Shown here one piece after another: positions 1 through 12,400 of a DNA stretch of 64,000 nucleotides. The position numbers and the translations under genes were made by a program. Position 1 is the first letter of the stretch. Every line of letters starts with the position of its first letter. The notes under the pieces were generated by a model. That model was not told where the DNA came from. It saw only the letters and a program-made list of their open reading frames with translations, and did no database searches. The DNA comes from Avena insularis (lineage: Eukaryota > Streptophyta > Magnoliopsida > Poales > Poaceae), in the NCBI GenBank assembly GCA_023614405.1, contig CM042688.1, forward strand, positions 72,588,253-72,652,252. The letters run 5' to 3'.

Positions 1-1394
1 CCACCAGACAACCTCCACCTCCTCGCTCCAGCGATCCAGCGGAAGCAGCAACTCCTTCCAGACGAAATGCCACCGGGAACATGTATCTCGCTAATCCGAG
101 ACCATGGGGGAATAATTCTAGAGGGGGAGAGAGGTCCTTCACAAGGAGGTGTGAGGATGAAGGAGGGAATGGGTGGCCTTTTATAGGAGGAGGGGGGTGC
201 CCCCTCTCTCCATGGCCGGCGCATGGGGGGGTGACCCTCCTCCCCATTCATGTGGTGGTAACCCCTCCACATTAAAATGCCTCTTCACATTCCCTTTTAA
301 AGTCTCCACTTTAAATGCATTAAATTTCTCCAAATTTAATGCTCTCTCATTTAATAAAACTCTTTTTATTAAATTTATTCAGAATTTTGTTAATTACTTT
401 AATTAAAAAACATTCACATATAGCCCTGCAATATTTCAATATCACATGCAGAACCACCTTACGCAATTTCACCGAAACAATTTCCGGTTTCTATTGAAAC
501 AATTCCTGCGCTTTGCAATTCTTTAAATCTGAAACATATGTGCTCCAAAATGGTGTCCGTAACTCTTAAGTGTGCCACCCTACGGTTCATGAATAATACT
601 GAGACATGATCGAGACCCTTCTCCGATCAATAATCAACAATGAGGACACGGAGATCCGTACTGACTCCTACACATTCAACGATGACTCCTGTGATCGTGA
701 GAACCTTTAACTCTTGTAACTAAATCCCTTTGTCTCTTGATATATTACATGTCCGAGATTCGATCATCAGTGTCTCCATACCTAGTTTGATCTCGTTACC
801 AACATGCACTCTTTTCTCGTTCCCGTGATATAACATTCTAGTGATCACATCACTTGCTTGCAAGCTATCCTAATGTGATATCACCGAGAGGGCCCAGTAT
901 ATCTATCCGTCATCTGGATTGACAAATTCCACTCTTGATCCATGAGCCTCAACATAACACCTTCGTAGTCTTGAACCCATCTTTATAGTCACCTATTACG
1001 GTGTGGCGTTTGATGTTATCAAGATACTCTTCCGGTGTTAGCAATTAACATGATCTCATGGTCTAAGGATAAAGATTACTTATGATGTTATAGCAATATA
1101 AACATAATGACTTGATCGTAATGCTATACTTGATGAATGTTCATCACATCATTTCACAAATCTGTGACCATGTTATTAACAACATCCAATGTCCATGATC
1201 GAAACCTTGATCATCTTGTTAATCCACAAGCTAGTCTATAAGAGAGGCATAACTAGGAACCCTTTTGTTTATTAAACACACATGTATTGATGTTTCCTAT
1301 CAATACAATTATAGCATGCAAAATAAACATCTATCATATACAAGGAATACATAATAACAACTTTATTATTGCCTCTCGGGGCATATTTCCTTGA
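1..1394 (-). repeat. 3' LTR of copia element A (truncated by window start)
   Basis: This stretch is near-identical to 6600-7986, including the TATAAAA box (reverse complement at 179-185) and the GGCATATTTCC terminus. The terminal bases next to the PPT read TTGATCTCCC where sister copies read TTCAGTCTCCC. A small lesion has therefore blurred the exact boundary (1392-1394). Confidence 0.88.
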
Positions 1395-1412
1395 TCTCCC
1401 ACTTGCACTAGA
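1395..1412 (-). other. Polypurine tract of element A
   Basis: The minus strand reads TCTAGTGCAAGTGGGAGA directly upstream of the 3' LTR. The same tract precedes the 3' LTRs of B, C, D and E in this window. It primes plus-strand DNA synthesis in LTR retrotransposons. Confidence 0.8.
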
Positions 1413-2880
1413 GACAATAATCTAGTTTATATAGTGATAAATCTAACACCCATGGAGTTACGGTGTTGATCATGTTTTGCCCTAGGGAGTACTTTAGTCA
1501 ACGGATCTGCTACATTCAGGTCCGTGTGCACTTTACAAATCTTTATATCTCCATCCTTGACATGCTCATGGATGGAGTGAAACGCGCTTAATATGCTTGG
1601 AATTCTTGTGAGACCTTGGTTCCTTGGCGTTGGCTATGGCTCCATTATTGTCACAATAGATCACCATTGGGTCCAACGCACTAGGAACCACACCTAGTTC
1701 CGTTATGAACTCCTTCATCCAAACCGCTTCTGCTACCGCTTACAAGCGACAACATATTCCGCCTCCATCGTTTATCCAGCCACCAGGTTGTTTGGAACTC
1801 CTCCAACTAAGCTGCTCCGTTCAAGATAAATACGTATCCGGATTGAGACTTAGAGTCATTCGGATCGGTGTCAAAACTAACATCGACATAACACTTAGCG
1901 ACTAGCTCTTCTTCACCTCCAGTATACAGAAACATATCCTTAGTTCTTCTCAAGTACTTAAGGATATTCTTGACCGCTATCCGATGTTAGAACTGGATCG
2001 ATTGGTACCTACTAGTCAAACTAATAGCATGTGCCACATCCGGTCTTGTACATAGCATGGCATACATAATAGAGCCTATGGCGAGGCATAGGGATCTTAT
2101 CCATCATCTCTCTTTCTTCCGCGTGGCGGACTTTGAGTATTACTCAATGTCTTGCCTTGCAACATAGGTAAGAACCCTTCTTACTTTCGTCCATATTAAA
2201 CTTCTTTAATATCTTATCAAGGTATGTACTGCGATATCCCAATTAGGCGCCTTGATCTATCTCTATAGATTTTAATGCCTAATATATATGGCCTTCACCA
2301 AGGTCTTTCGTCGAAAATTTCTGTATAGATAACTTTTAACACATTTAAAAGATCTATATCAGTTCAATCAATAATATGTCATCCACATATAATATCAGAA
2401 AGGCCACATTGCTCCCACTCACTTTCTTGTAAATACAAGCCTCTCCATAAGTTTGGACAAATCCAAACTCTTTGATCACCTCATCAAGCGGAGATTCCAA
2501 CTCGGGATGCTTGCTTGATCCATAGATGGATCGCTGAAGTTTGCACACCTTATCGACATCCTTAGGATCGATAAAACCCTTAGGTTGTATCATATACAAC
2601 TCTTCTTCAATATTACCATTGAGGAGCAGTTTTGACATCCATCGCCATATTTCATAATCGAAATATGCAGAAATTGCTAACATAATCCTAACCAATTAAG
2701 CATCGCTACGGAGAGAATGTCTCATCGTAGTCAACTCCTTGAATTTGTCGAAACCCCTTTGCGACAAGTCGAGCCTTATAGATGGTTACATTACCATCGA
2801 TCAGTTTTCTTTTGAAAATCCATTTATTCTCAACGGCCTTTCGTCATGAGGTAAGTCCACCAAGGTCCAAACCTGGTTTT
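1413..2880 (-). pseudogene. pol: Degenerate copia reverse transcriptase / RNase H region of A
   Basis: The best-preserved piece is a 113-aa frame at 2695-2354. It contains the copia RT stretch around EEELYMIQPKGF, followed by the catalytic YVDDILLI motif (codons near 2375-2390). The two Asp of YVDD are intact. Upstream (2696-2880) the fingers region is readable only across frameshifts. Downstream (2353-1413) the RT tail and RNase H are broken by many stops; only scattered similarity to E (54600-55540) remains. A full copia RT plus RNase H would need roughly 500 codons in one frame. No function is expected. Confidence 0.8.
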
Positions 2881-3303
2881 CGTACATGGATTCCATCTCG
2901 GTTTCATGGCTTCTAGCCATTTGTTGGAATCCGGGCTCATCATCGCTTCTTCATACATCGCAGGTCATCTATTTCATCAATCATGAAATCCATAACAGGA
3001 TTGTCACGATTCGGGAGCCGCACGTGTCCTCCTTGACCTGCGAGGTTGGTGAGTGTCCTCTTTGGAGTTTCATGATCAATATCATTAGCTCTCTCTTCAT
3101 TAGGTGAAGTCAACTCGAAACAACTTCGGAGCTGCGCTACTCGCCATTTCATGAAGAGAAGGTTCAATAACCTCTTGAGTTCTACCTTGACTACTCACAC
3201 CTTTCACGAAACTCCTCCTCAAGAAAGGATCCATTCTTGGCAACAAAGACCTTGCCCTCGGATCTGTGATAGAAGGTATACCCAATCGTTTCCTTAGGGT
3301 ATC
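2881..3303 (-). pseudogene. pol: Integrase C-terminal / linker region of A, frameshifted
   Basis: This connects integrase to RT. Short minus frames at 3285-3100 and 3167-2940 match the equivalent linker of element E (53600-54056) in different frames, for example the HETP.RTLTN and PVMDFM segments. At least two frameshifts separate them. In copia elements this linker is poorly conserved and carries no catalytic residue. Confidence 0.6.
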
Positions 3304-4364
3304 CTATGAAGACACATTTTCCGCTTTGGGTTCGAGTTTATCCGGTTGAAGTTTCTTCATATAAACATCGCATCCCCAAACTTTAAGAAATGACAGCTTA
3401 GGTTTGTTTCCAAACCATAATTCATACGGTGTCTTTTCAACGGATTTAGATGGTGCCCGATTTAAAGTGAATGCAGCTGTTTCCAGTGCATAACCCCAAA
3501 ATGACAGAGGTAAGTCAGTCAGAGACATCATAGATCGAACCATATCCAATAAAGTACGATTATGACGTTCTGACACACCATTACGTTGTGGTGTTCCGGC
3601 AGGCGTGAGTTGTGAAACTATTCCACAGTCTTTCATATGTGTGCTAAACTCGTAACTAAGATACTCTCCTCCACGGTCGGACCGCAGAAATTTGATCTTT
3701 CTGTTATGATGATTTTCCACTTCATTCTGAAATTCTTTGAACCTTTCAAAGGTTTCAGACTTATGTTTCTTCAAATAGATATACCCGTATCTACTCAAAT
3801 CATCCGTGAAAGTAACAAAATAACGATATCCACCTCAAACACACTCATTGGTCCACACACATCAGTATGTATGATTTCCAATAAATCTGTCGCCCGTTCC
3901 ATTGAACCGGAAAACAGCGTTCTAGTCATCTTGCCCATAAGGCATGGCTCACATGTATCAAGTGATTCCAAAAGTCCATCAGAATGGAGTTTCTTCATAC
4001 GTTTAACGCCAATATGACCTAGACGGCAGTGCCACATATATGTAGATATATCATTATCAAGTTTAATCCTTTTAGCATCAACATTATGAATATGCGTAAT
4101 ACTACTATCGAGATCCAACAGAAATAAACCATTCAACATAGGTGCATGACCATAAAAGATATTATTCATATAAATCGAACAACCATTGTTTTCAGACTTA
4201 AATGAAAAACCACTTTGCATCAAACACGATCCGGATACAATTTTCATGCTCAGTGCAGGCACCAAATAACAATTATTCAGGTTTATAACTAATCCCGACG
4301 GCATATGGAGAGGCAGCATTCCGACGACGATCACATCAACTCTTGATCCATTGCTGACCCGCAT
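3304..4364 (-). pseudogene. pol: Copia GAG-pre-integrase and integrase core of A
   Basis: Two overlapping minus frames make up this region: 4364-3795 (189 aa) and 3798-3304 (164 aa), broken by one frameshift near 3800. The first holds the pre-integrase zinc-binding domain (WHCRLGHIG with paired CEPC) and the first catalytic Asp (HTDVCGP). The second holds the second Asp (RSDRGGEY) and the catalytic Glu (GVSERHNRT). All three D,D-35-E residues survive, unlike in element E. The upstream protease is not readable as one frame. Family: retroviral-type integrase, which joins element cDNA to the chromosome. The frameshift makes this copy inactive. Confidence 0.88.
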
Positions 4365-4474
4365 CGTGACCTCATCCCTTGCTAGTTGTCGCTTGTTCCG
4401 CAGCCCCTGAACCGAGTTACATATATTAGCAACCGATCCCGTATCAAATACCTAGGTGCTACTGCGAGTACTAG

Positions 4475-5334
4475 TCAAGTACACATCAATAACATGTATA
4501 TCACATATACCTTTGTTTGCCTTGCCGGCCTTCTTGTCCGCCAAATACTTGGGCAGATTGCTTCAATGGCGATCCCTTGCAATAGTAGCACTTTCGGTGT
4601 CGGACTTAGGGCCAGCTCGGAGTTTCTTTTGGTAGCGACAGCAGATTTGCCGCCCTTCTTTCCCTTCTGCTTGCCTTTCTTGTCCTTCTTGAAACCGGTG
4701 GTCTTATTGATCATCAACACTTGATGTTCTTTCCTAATCTCCACTTCTGCAGTCTTAAGCATTGACAGAAGCTCGGGAAGAGACTTCTTCATGCCCTGCA
4801 TATTATAGTTCATCACGAAGCTCTTGTAGCTAGGTGGCAGAGATTGGAGAACACGATGTATGCCTAAGTCAATGGGAATCATTATTCCCAAGGACACAAG
4901 CTTATCAGCGTACCCAGACATTTTGTGAACGTGCTCACTAACGGAGCTATTCTCTTCCATCATGTAGCTAAAGAACTTTTTAGAAGCATTATAACTCTCT
5001 ACGGCAGCATGGGTATCGAAAATCATTTTCAATTCTCCCATGGTATCAAAGGCATTGCCATTTTCGAAACGTTTTCGAAGTTCTGGCTCTAGCCCATACA
5101 GTATGCCGCAATGAACTAACTTGTGGTCCTCCTGACGAGTTATATAGACGTTCTTTTCCTCGTTAGGGGCATCAGGAGCTGGTGGGGGGCCTAGCGGCGC
5201 CTCTAGCACATATTGCTTTTGTGCGTGATGAGGAGAATCCTCAAATTCATAGCCCAGTTGGTGAAGTTGCTACCATTCGCAGCAAGCTTCTCTTTCTCCA
5301 TGAACACATTGAAATTAAAAGCAGGTGGTGCCAT
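4475..5334 (-). pseudogene. gag: Copia gag (UBN2-type nucleocapsid precursor) of A
   Basis: The start codon (minus ATG, 5334-5332) opens MAPPAFNFNVF, a typical copia gag N-terminus. A stop and frameshift near 5215 break it, after which a 244-aa frame runs 5209-4475. This carries the conserved copia gag core (LHKMSGYADKL-like region, IHRVLQSLPPSY) and a Lys/Gly-rich basic tail. The CCHC zinc knuckle that should follow begins CYYCKGS and is then scrambled by small deletions near 4575. Gag forms the virus-like particle in which reverse transcription occurs. Adjacent elements in the window show the same gene at different stages of decay. Confidence 0.87.
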
Positions 5335-6359
5335 CTACAACAGAATTTGTAAAATATATTTAGACTAAGTTTATGATAGATTGAGTTCAACTAATCCAAA
5401 TTACTAATGAACTCCCACTCAAAAACGACATCCCTCGTGTCCTTTGGGTGATTACATGAACCAAATCCACTACACCAAGTCCGATCATCACGTGAGTCGG
5501 TGTAGCTTCAAAGGAGAGCATCTATATGGGCATCATATCAACTATATGACTCATGCTTAACCTTTTGGTCCGTGTTCCGAGGCCATGTCTGTACATGCTA
5601 GGCTTGTCAAGTAAGAACCTTAGTATTTGCGTGTGTAAAACTGTATTACACCCGTTTGTATGAAAGCGTAGAGTCGAGAACACCCGATCATCACGTGATG
5701 CCTCAAAACACGATCCACAAAATGGTCCATACTTAAGGAAGAACATATTTTATCTTGATATCTAAATGAGGGATCATCTTATAATGCTACCAAAAGCGCC
5801 AAACTAGCAATATAAGATGCTAATGTGTGAAGTGAGGTGATATGGTCCATGCATTTGATCTTTATCATTTGCATCGTGGTATGATCTATATCATTCCATT
5901 GTGTGTAAGGCCAAGGTCTATGGAACTTACACGTTAAGTGAGTTGTAAGAGTATCTATCATACATCTACTTACAACAATACCATATCAAGACACTAGCCT
6001 AGCAACGATCTAAACTAGACGCCTCTAATTTATCAATTGCAAGTTTTACGTGGCTTAGGGCTTTCGGAGATAGAACCGGTCTTACCTACGAACATGAACC
6101 ACAACGAGGATAACCAAGTTATTAGCAACTCGTTGTAAATTAGATATTGACTATAGTAGGAGAGCAGGACACCGCTAGCCACTTATGCAAAACTAGTTGC
6201 ATGTCGATGGAACCGGTCTCATATGCGATGACATGTAAGGTTGGTCGGCTTCATCCCACTATGCCACCAATATCCAAAGTATAGAAGATGCAATAACATG
6301 ATCATCATCCACATATAAACATATGTGTACTACCCGTGCAAAGCACCTCGCATAGATCA
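5335..6359 (-). other. Leader (5' UTR) of copia element A
   Basis: About 1 kb lies between PBS and gag. It is conserved with the leaders of B (14700-15712), C (22427-23440) and E (43532-44725). It contains a 74-aa minus frame at 5746-5522 (starts MFFLKYG) that also exists as an open frame in B. I see no known domain, and the conservation may simply reflect shared descent of untranslated RNA signals. Confidence 0.7.
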
Positions 6360-6370
6360 GCTCTGATACC
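6360..6370 (-). other. Primer binding site of element A
   Basis: The minus strand reads GGTATCAGAGC three bases inside the 5' LTR end. This is the usual grass-copia PBS complementary to the 3' end of initiator methionine tRNA. Confidence 0.82.
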
Positions 6371-6373
6371 CTT

Positions 6374-7986
6374 TGTTGGGTCCATGACATAGAAAACAAA
6401 AAATTCCTCTGATGAGAACTATCGCCAAGATCTATCTACTAGATACGAGCGGGTGGACATACATCCATGGAGAACTTACCCTCGAAGACAACGAGTTTTG
6501 TTAACAGTAGGAACTCATGGTTGATGTAGGTAAACGCTTGCCGATCTCAAGATCGTGTGGAAGTCCGCGCGCCAAATCAGCAGCGCATCCATCCTCGCAC
6601 ACGGACAACCTCCACCTCCTCGCTCCAGTGATCCGTGAGCGACAACTCCTTCGACGAAATGCCAGGAACATGTATCTCGCTAATCCGAGACCATGGGGAA
6701 TAATTCTAGAAGGGAGAGATCCTTCACAAGGAGGTGTGAGGATGAAGGAGGGAATGGGTGGTCTTTTATAGGAGGAGGGGTGCCCTCTCTCCATGGCATG
6801 GCGCATGGGGGTGACCTCACCTCCCCATTCATGTGGTGGTAACCCTCCACATTAAAATGCCTCTTCACATTCCCTTTTAAAGTCTCCACTTTAAATGCAT
6901 TAAATTTCTCCAAATTTAATGCTCTCTCATTTAATAAAACTATTTTTATTAAATTTATTCAGAATTTTGTTAATTACTTTAATTAACAAACATTCACATA
7001 TAGCCCCTTGAAATATTTCAATATCACATGCAGAACCACCTTCTGCAATTTCACCCGAAACAATTTTCGGTTTCTATTGAAACAATTCCTGCGCTTTGCA
7101 ATTCTTTCGTCTAAAACATATGTGCTCCAAAATGGTGTCCGGTAACTCTTAAGTGTGCCACCCTATGGTTCGCGAATAATGCAGACATGATCGAGACCCT
7201 TCTCCGATCAATAATCAGCAGTGGGGCCTGGAGATCCGTACTGACTCCTACACATTCAACGATGACTCCTGTGATCGTGAGAACCTTTAACGCTTGTAAC
7301 TAAATCCCTTTGTCTCTCGATATATTACATGTCCGAGATTCGATCATCGGTATCTCCATACCTAGTTTGATCTCGTTACCAACATGCACTCTTTTCTCGT
7401 TCCCGTGATATAACATTCTAGTGATCACATCACTTGCTTGCAAGCTATCCTAATGTGATATCACCGAGAGGGCCTAGAGTATATCTATCCGTCATCTGGA
7501 TTGAAAAATTCCACTCTTGATCCATGAGCCTCAACATAACACCTTCATAGTACTGAACCCATCTTTATAGTCACCCTGTTACGGTGTGACGTTTGATGTT
7601 ATCAAGATACTCTTCCGGTATTAGCAATTAACATGATCTCATGGTCTAAGGATAAAGATTACTTCGTGTGATGTTATAGCAATATAAACATAATTACTTG
7701 ATCGTAATGCTATACTTCGGATGAATGTTCATCACATCATTTCACAAATGCTGTGACCTTGTTATTAACAACATCCAATGTCCATGATCAGGAAACCTTG
7801 ATCATCTTGTTAATCAACAAGCTAGTCTATAAGAGAGGCATGACTAGGAACCCTTTTTGTTTATTAAACACACATGTGTTGATGTTTCCTATCAATACAA
7901 TTATAGCATGCAAAATAAACATCTATCATATACAAGGAATACATAAAAACAACTTTATTATTGCCTCTCATGGCATATTTCCTTCA
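6374..7986 (-). repeat. 5' LTR of copia element A
   Basis: A 1613-bp LTR. On the minus strand it begins TGAAGGAAATATGCC (7986) and ends CCCAACA (6374). A TATA box lies at 6764-6770 (TATAAAA on minus). It ends cleanly at 7986/7987, where a decayed copia fragment begins. Confidence 0.9.
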
Positions 7987-8620
7987 GTCAACCCTCGTTC
8001 GGTGATGCTACAACTTAGGACACATTTCGTGGAACAAGCACGCATATGGGAGCATGAGCTGATGGGAGACTTCTTCTCCATTATGATGGAGGAGAACTCA
8101 TCACTGGACGACCACTTGGAGCACATACATGATGTGTACATGAGGCCTACATACCTCCTAGATAGCTAGATGACGGGCTCTTTTGTGAACATCGTTGTGC
8201 TGCGGATAGGTCCAGATGTCGCATCCCAGGAATGTGTTGGTTGAACCAGATGTCGCACAGGTCATCGATGACAAAGGTATATATTTGATATACAATTTTA
8301 TAAATGTTATAATCTTGCAAACACATTTGAAGTGTTAAGTATATTTGATACTTGTTCTGTTTTGCTAAAAATAGGTCCTTCTACATGAGAGGTGCTTACT
8401 AGAGAGGAGGTGACGTTGCGTGTTGATGGCGAGCATGATGATGGCCAACGACACTCTCCCTCGACATTTATCATTTAGTTTGTGTTTAGGATGATTATTG
8501 TAATCAAAAGATCGTGAACTTCTTTAGTGTGTCTCACACTTTGTGAGACGGTTATTCATATGAGTTTGTAACAAACAGTTGTTCTACTTTTATGAATGAT
8601 TTCTATTTGTGTTCATATCT
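7987..8620 (+). pseudogene. Old copia gag/protease/pre-integrase fragment (H)
   Basis: A plus-strand frame reads through sequence resembling copia gag (MMEENSSLDDHLEHIHD at 8090-8140, compare MMEENSSVSEHV in A). Further on are traces of the protease-to-integrase region: 8275-8390 resembles E 52405-52480, and the GETVIH-like stretch near 8550 resembles CLRDGYSF of E. Stops and indels are frequent. No LTR belongs to it here. Elements A and B flank it, so it is probably the older sequence into which they inserted. Which copia family it came from cannot be decided. Confidence 0.6.
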
Positions 8621-9141
8621 TGTTTGATTACTTGTGAATTATCCTTGTTGTTTGAACCTAATTGATAATGCGTGAACATTTGTAAAATATTGAAATGCCT
8701 TGAAAATACCCAATTAATGATATTTCATTAATGAATGAAACCATTTTTTAAATTCAAAGTTATAATGATAATATGTGAAAGTCATTCGATTTCTTGTCAC
8801 ATATAAATCATGCCAAAGTTTGGCAAAATATAACTTGAACATCGAGTATTACTTGAATACAAAGTGTTTAATGAATTGTTAAAAGTAAATACATATTCGA
8901 TGTATTGTGTTTTAACCAAAATGGTAGTTATCATTATATGATTGTTTAAGTCTGTAAAGAAGTTTACCAAAGGAAACATGAATATGAAACTATTTGATTT
9001 GATCAAAGTGTTTCATCAACAAAGGGTATAAAGATAAAAGAGAATCTAATTACTATGATTTGATCAATAGTAATGAAATTCGACTTTATAAGAATGGCAG
9101 AAAATAAATTGTGGAATGCAAAGCGTTTTGAAACGTCAAAA
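8621..9141. other. AT-rich sequence, nothing recognised
   Basis: No LTR end, coding similarity or repeat structure was recognised. It may be the further decayed continuation of fragment H. It ends in GTCAAAA at the 3' LTR of element B. Confidence 0.4.
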
Positions 9142-10810
9142 TGTTGGGTCCACAGCATAGAAAACAAAAAATTTCCTACAGTGTGAACTACACGCCAAGA
9201 TCTATCTACTAGGTACAAAGCAACAGGTGGACATACATCCAACGAGAACTTACCCTCGTAGAAAACGAGCTTTGTTAACGAGTAGGAACTCGTGGTTGAT
9301 GTAGTCCAGCAGGTCCGGCTCCAGCACGTCCATCAGATCCAGCTCCAGCAGCACCAAGTCTAGCACCGCAAAGCAGTGGTGCATCCATGATCGCACACAC
9401 ATCCGGTACCCCGACAACCTCCGTCCCTCGCTCTAGCAAAGCAGCGGAAGCAGCAACTCCTTTCCAGATAAAGCCACTGGGAACATGTATCTCGCTAATC
9501 CGAGACCATGGGGGAATAATACTAGAGGGGGAGAGAGATCCTTCACAAGGAGGTGTGTGTGAGAAGTGAGGAGGGGGTGGACTTTTATAGGAGGAGGGGG
9601 TGCCCCTCCTTCATGGACGGCGCATGGAGGAGGTGACCATTCACCTCCTCCATTCATTTGGTGGTAACTCCCTCCACATAAATTTGCCCCTTCACATTCT
9701 CTTTTAAAGTCTCCACTTTAAATGCATTAAATTTCTCCAAATTTAATGCTCTCTCATTTAATAAAACTCTTTTATTAATATTATTCAGAATTTTGTTAAT
9801 TACTTTAATTAACAAACATTCACATAAAACCCCCTGCAACATTTCAATATTACATGCAGAACCAATTTCAGCAATTTCACCCGAAACAGTTTCGGTGTCT
9901 ATTGAAATAATTCTAGCGCTTTCTTAAATCTTTATCTGAAACATATTTGCTCCAAATGGTGTCGGTATCCCTTAAGTGTGTCACCCTACGGTTCGCGAAT
10001 AATGCAGACATGATCGAGACCCCTCTCAGATCAATAATCAGAAGCGAGACCTGGAGATCCATACTGACTCCTACACATTCAACGATGACTTCTGTGATCG
10101 TGAGAACCTTTAACGCTTGTACCTAAATCCCTTTGTCCCTCGATATATTACATGTCCAAGATTCGATCATCGGTATCTCCATACCTAGTTTGATCTCGTT
10201 ACCGACATGTACTCTTTTCTCGTTCCCGTGATATAACATTCTAGTGATCACATCACTTGCTTGCAATATATTTCAATGTGATATCACCGAGAGGGCCCAG
10301 AGAATATCTATCCGTCATCTAGATTGACAAATTCCACTCTTGATCCATGAGCCTCAACATAACACCTTCGTAGTACTGAACCCATCTTTATAGTCACCCT
10401 GTTACGGTGTGACGTTTGATGTTATCAAGATACTCTTCCGGTGTTAGCAATTAACATGATCTCATGGTCTAAGGATAAAGATTACTTCGTATGATGTTAT
10501 AGCAATATAAACATAATGACTTGATCGTAATGCTATACTTCGGATGAATGTTCATCACATCATTCCACCAATGGTGTGACCTTGTTATTAACAACATCCA
10601 ATGTCCATGATCAGGAAACCTTGATCATCTTGTTAATCAACAAGCTAGTCTATAAGAGAGGCATGACTAGGAACCCTTTTTGTTTATTAAACACACATGT
10701 ATTGATGTTTCCGAATCAATACAATTCTAGCATGTAAAATAAACATTTATCATAAACATGGAATAAGATAATAACCACTTTATTATTGCCTCTCGGGCAT
10801 ATTCCCTTCA
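9142..10810 (-). repeat. 3' LTR of copia element B
   Basis: A 1669-bp LTR. On the plus strand it begins TGTTGGGTCC (9142) and ends GGCATATTCCCTTCA (10810), followed at once by the PPT complement. The TATA box complement lies at 9593-9599. Confidence 0.9.
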
Positions 10811-10828
10811 GTCTCCCACTTGCACTAG
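10811..10828 (-). other. Polypurine tract of element B
   Basis: The minus strand reads CTAGTGCAAGTGGGAGAC directly beside the 3' LTR. It is identical to the tracts of C, D and E. Confidence 0.8.
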
Positions 10829-12400
10829 AGTCAATAATCTAGTTTGAAAAACTTTGCGCATTGAACACCTATGGCTTTCTGGTGTTGCATATACGCTATT
10901 GCTAGTGGTTAACTGAATCTCCGGATGTGATAGTTTTAGATCCGTGTGTATTTGCATGTCTTTGCGTCTCTACACATCACTCATTCTCAAATGAGATGGC
11001 ATTGTATAAATTTGGTCCTCTGGTGAGACCTTTAGTTCGTTTGGCTCAAAATATGTTGATATTATTATCACACAATATATCTTCATTGTATTAGCCCACT
11101 TTGAACCACACCTAGTTTGATAACAAACTACTTAACACAAATGCCCTCCTTTGCTGCTACTATAGCAGTTATATACTTAGCCTTTTGTTGTAGTATCCGT
11201 CACAATATCTCAACTTTGGAACTCATCCAAATCCATCATGGAACATCCTTTCCATTATATTGTGCCACCCATAGTCTAAATAGAGATAAATTTAATTTGT
11301 ATCTTGTGACAAAACTAGTATCAATGTAACACTTTACAATGAACTACCTTTAACTATTTGTCACTTATACATGATATATTCTTAGTTCTTCCAAAGCTCA
11401 TAAGAATATCTTCACTATTGTTCAATGATCATCTTATGAATCATTCTGGTATATGCTCATAACATTTAGAGCATAGGACATTCTGGATATATACATATCA
11501 TGGTATAATCGATCAAAAATTTCACGTGATTTTACTCACCAAGTGTTGAAACACTTGAATCTTGATACAATCCTTTCCATGCAGCAAGAACCTTTCTTGT
11601 TGTTTCCATATTGAACCCTTTCAATATCTCATATTGAACCCTTTCAATATCTTATATGTATGTCTGGCACAACCATATTAGCGCCTTAATCTATCCATAT
11701 AGATATTGATGCCTAATATTCTGGGTTTGCCCAAGTCTTTCATCGAAATCTTATTTTAATGAAATCTTTAACTTGTGTCAATTCAAGATACATCATTTCC
11801 AATCAACAATATGTCCTCTACATAATGTATCATAAATATGTCTCAGTGCTCCCACTTAATTTCTTGCAAATGCAAGCATCTTCATCATCTCCGATGAATT
11901 TAAACTATTTTAACAGTTTCATCATGGTGAAGATTCCAACTCCGCTATGCTTACTTCAACTATTGAAGTTTACATGCCCTTTTAGCGCCCTTTGAATTAA
12001 CAAAACCCTTCGGACCATGTCATGTACATGTCCTAGGTTACCGTTCTATTAGAAGAACCTTGTTTTGTTTATTCAACTACCATATACCAAATTATATGTA
12101 GTGGTTGCTACATTAATCCGTCAAGACTATATATCTCTATGAAAGATCAAATCTTGTCATAGTCAACTCCTTGAACATTGTCATAAACTTATTTCCAACA
12201 TGTCGACTATTTCATAGATGTTAAACATCCATGTCTTATTTCTTTATAGATCCAAACACGACCGATAGGCTTCACACCTTTCCGGAGGGTCTTCCAAGTT
12301 CAGAAACTTGATTTCTCGTGTATGGATACTATCACGGATTCTATGACTTCTAGTCATTTTATGGAGTCAGGGCCCATCATCGCTTCTTTGCATGTAGTCA
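10829..12400 (-). pseudogene. RNase H / reverse transcriptase relic of B
   Basis: Similarity to the RT of A and E is visible in pieces. Minus codons at 11824-11813 spell YVED where active copia RT has YVDD, followed by ILLIGND in the same frame, so one catalytic Asp has become Glu. Numerous stops and indels elsewhere leave no frame above about 80 codons. Element C carries the same D-to-E change, so the lesion predates their separation. Confidence 0.7.

Larger units (their letters stand above)
1..7986 (-). mobile_element. Ty1/copia LTR retrotransposon A, left end outside window
   Basis: A minus-strand element. Reading leftwards it has a 5' LTR (7986-6374), a PBS (6370-6360), a leader, gag (from 5334), integrase (4364-3304), RT with YVDD (2695-2354), an RNase H region, a PPT (1412-1395) and a 3' LTR (1394 to the window edge). 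The order integrase before RT is the Ty1/copia order. About 230 bp of the 3' LTR lies outside the window, judged by alignment to the 5' LTR. All reading frames carry stops or frameshifts, so the copy is dead. The five bases outside the 5' LTR are GTCAA; their partner cannot be seen, so the TSD is unproven. Confidence 0.9.

Noticed and set aside
7753..8169. 138-aa frame spanning the end of LTR A
   Set aside because: It joins LTR sequence to the decayed gag fragment H by chance; only the last ~50 codons have gag similarity.
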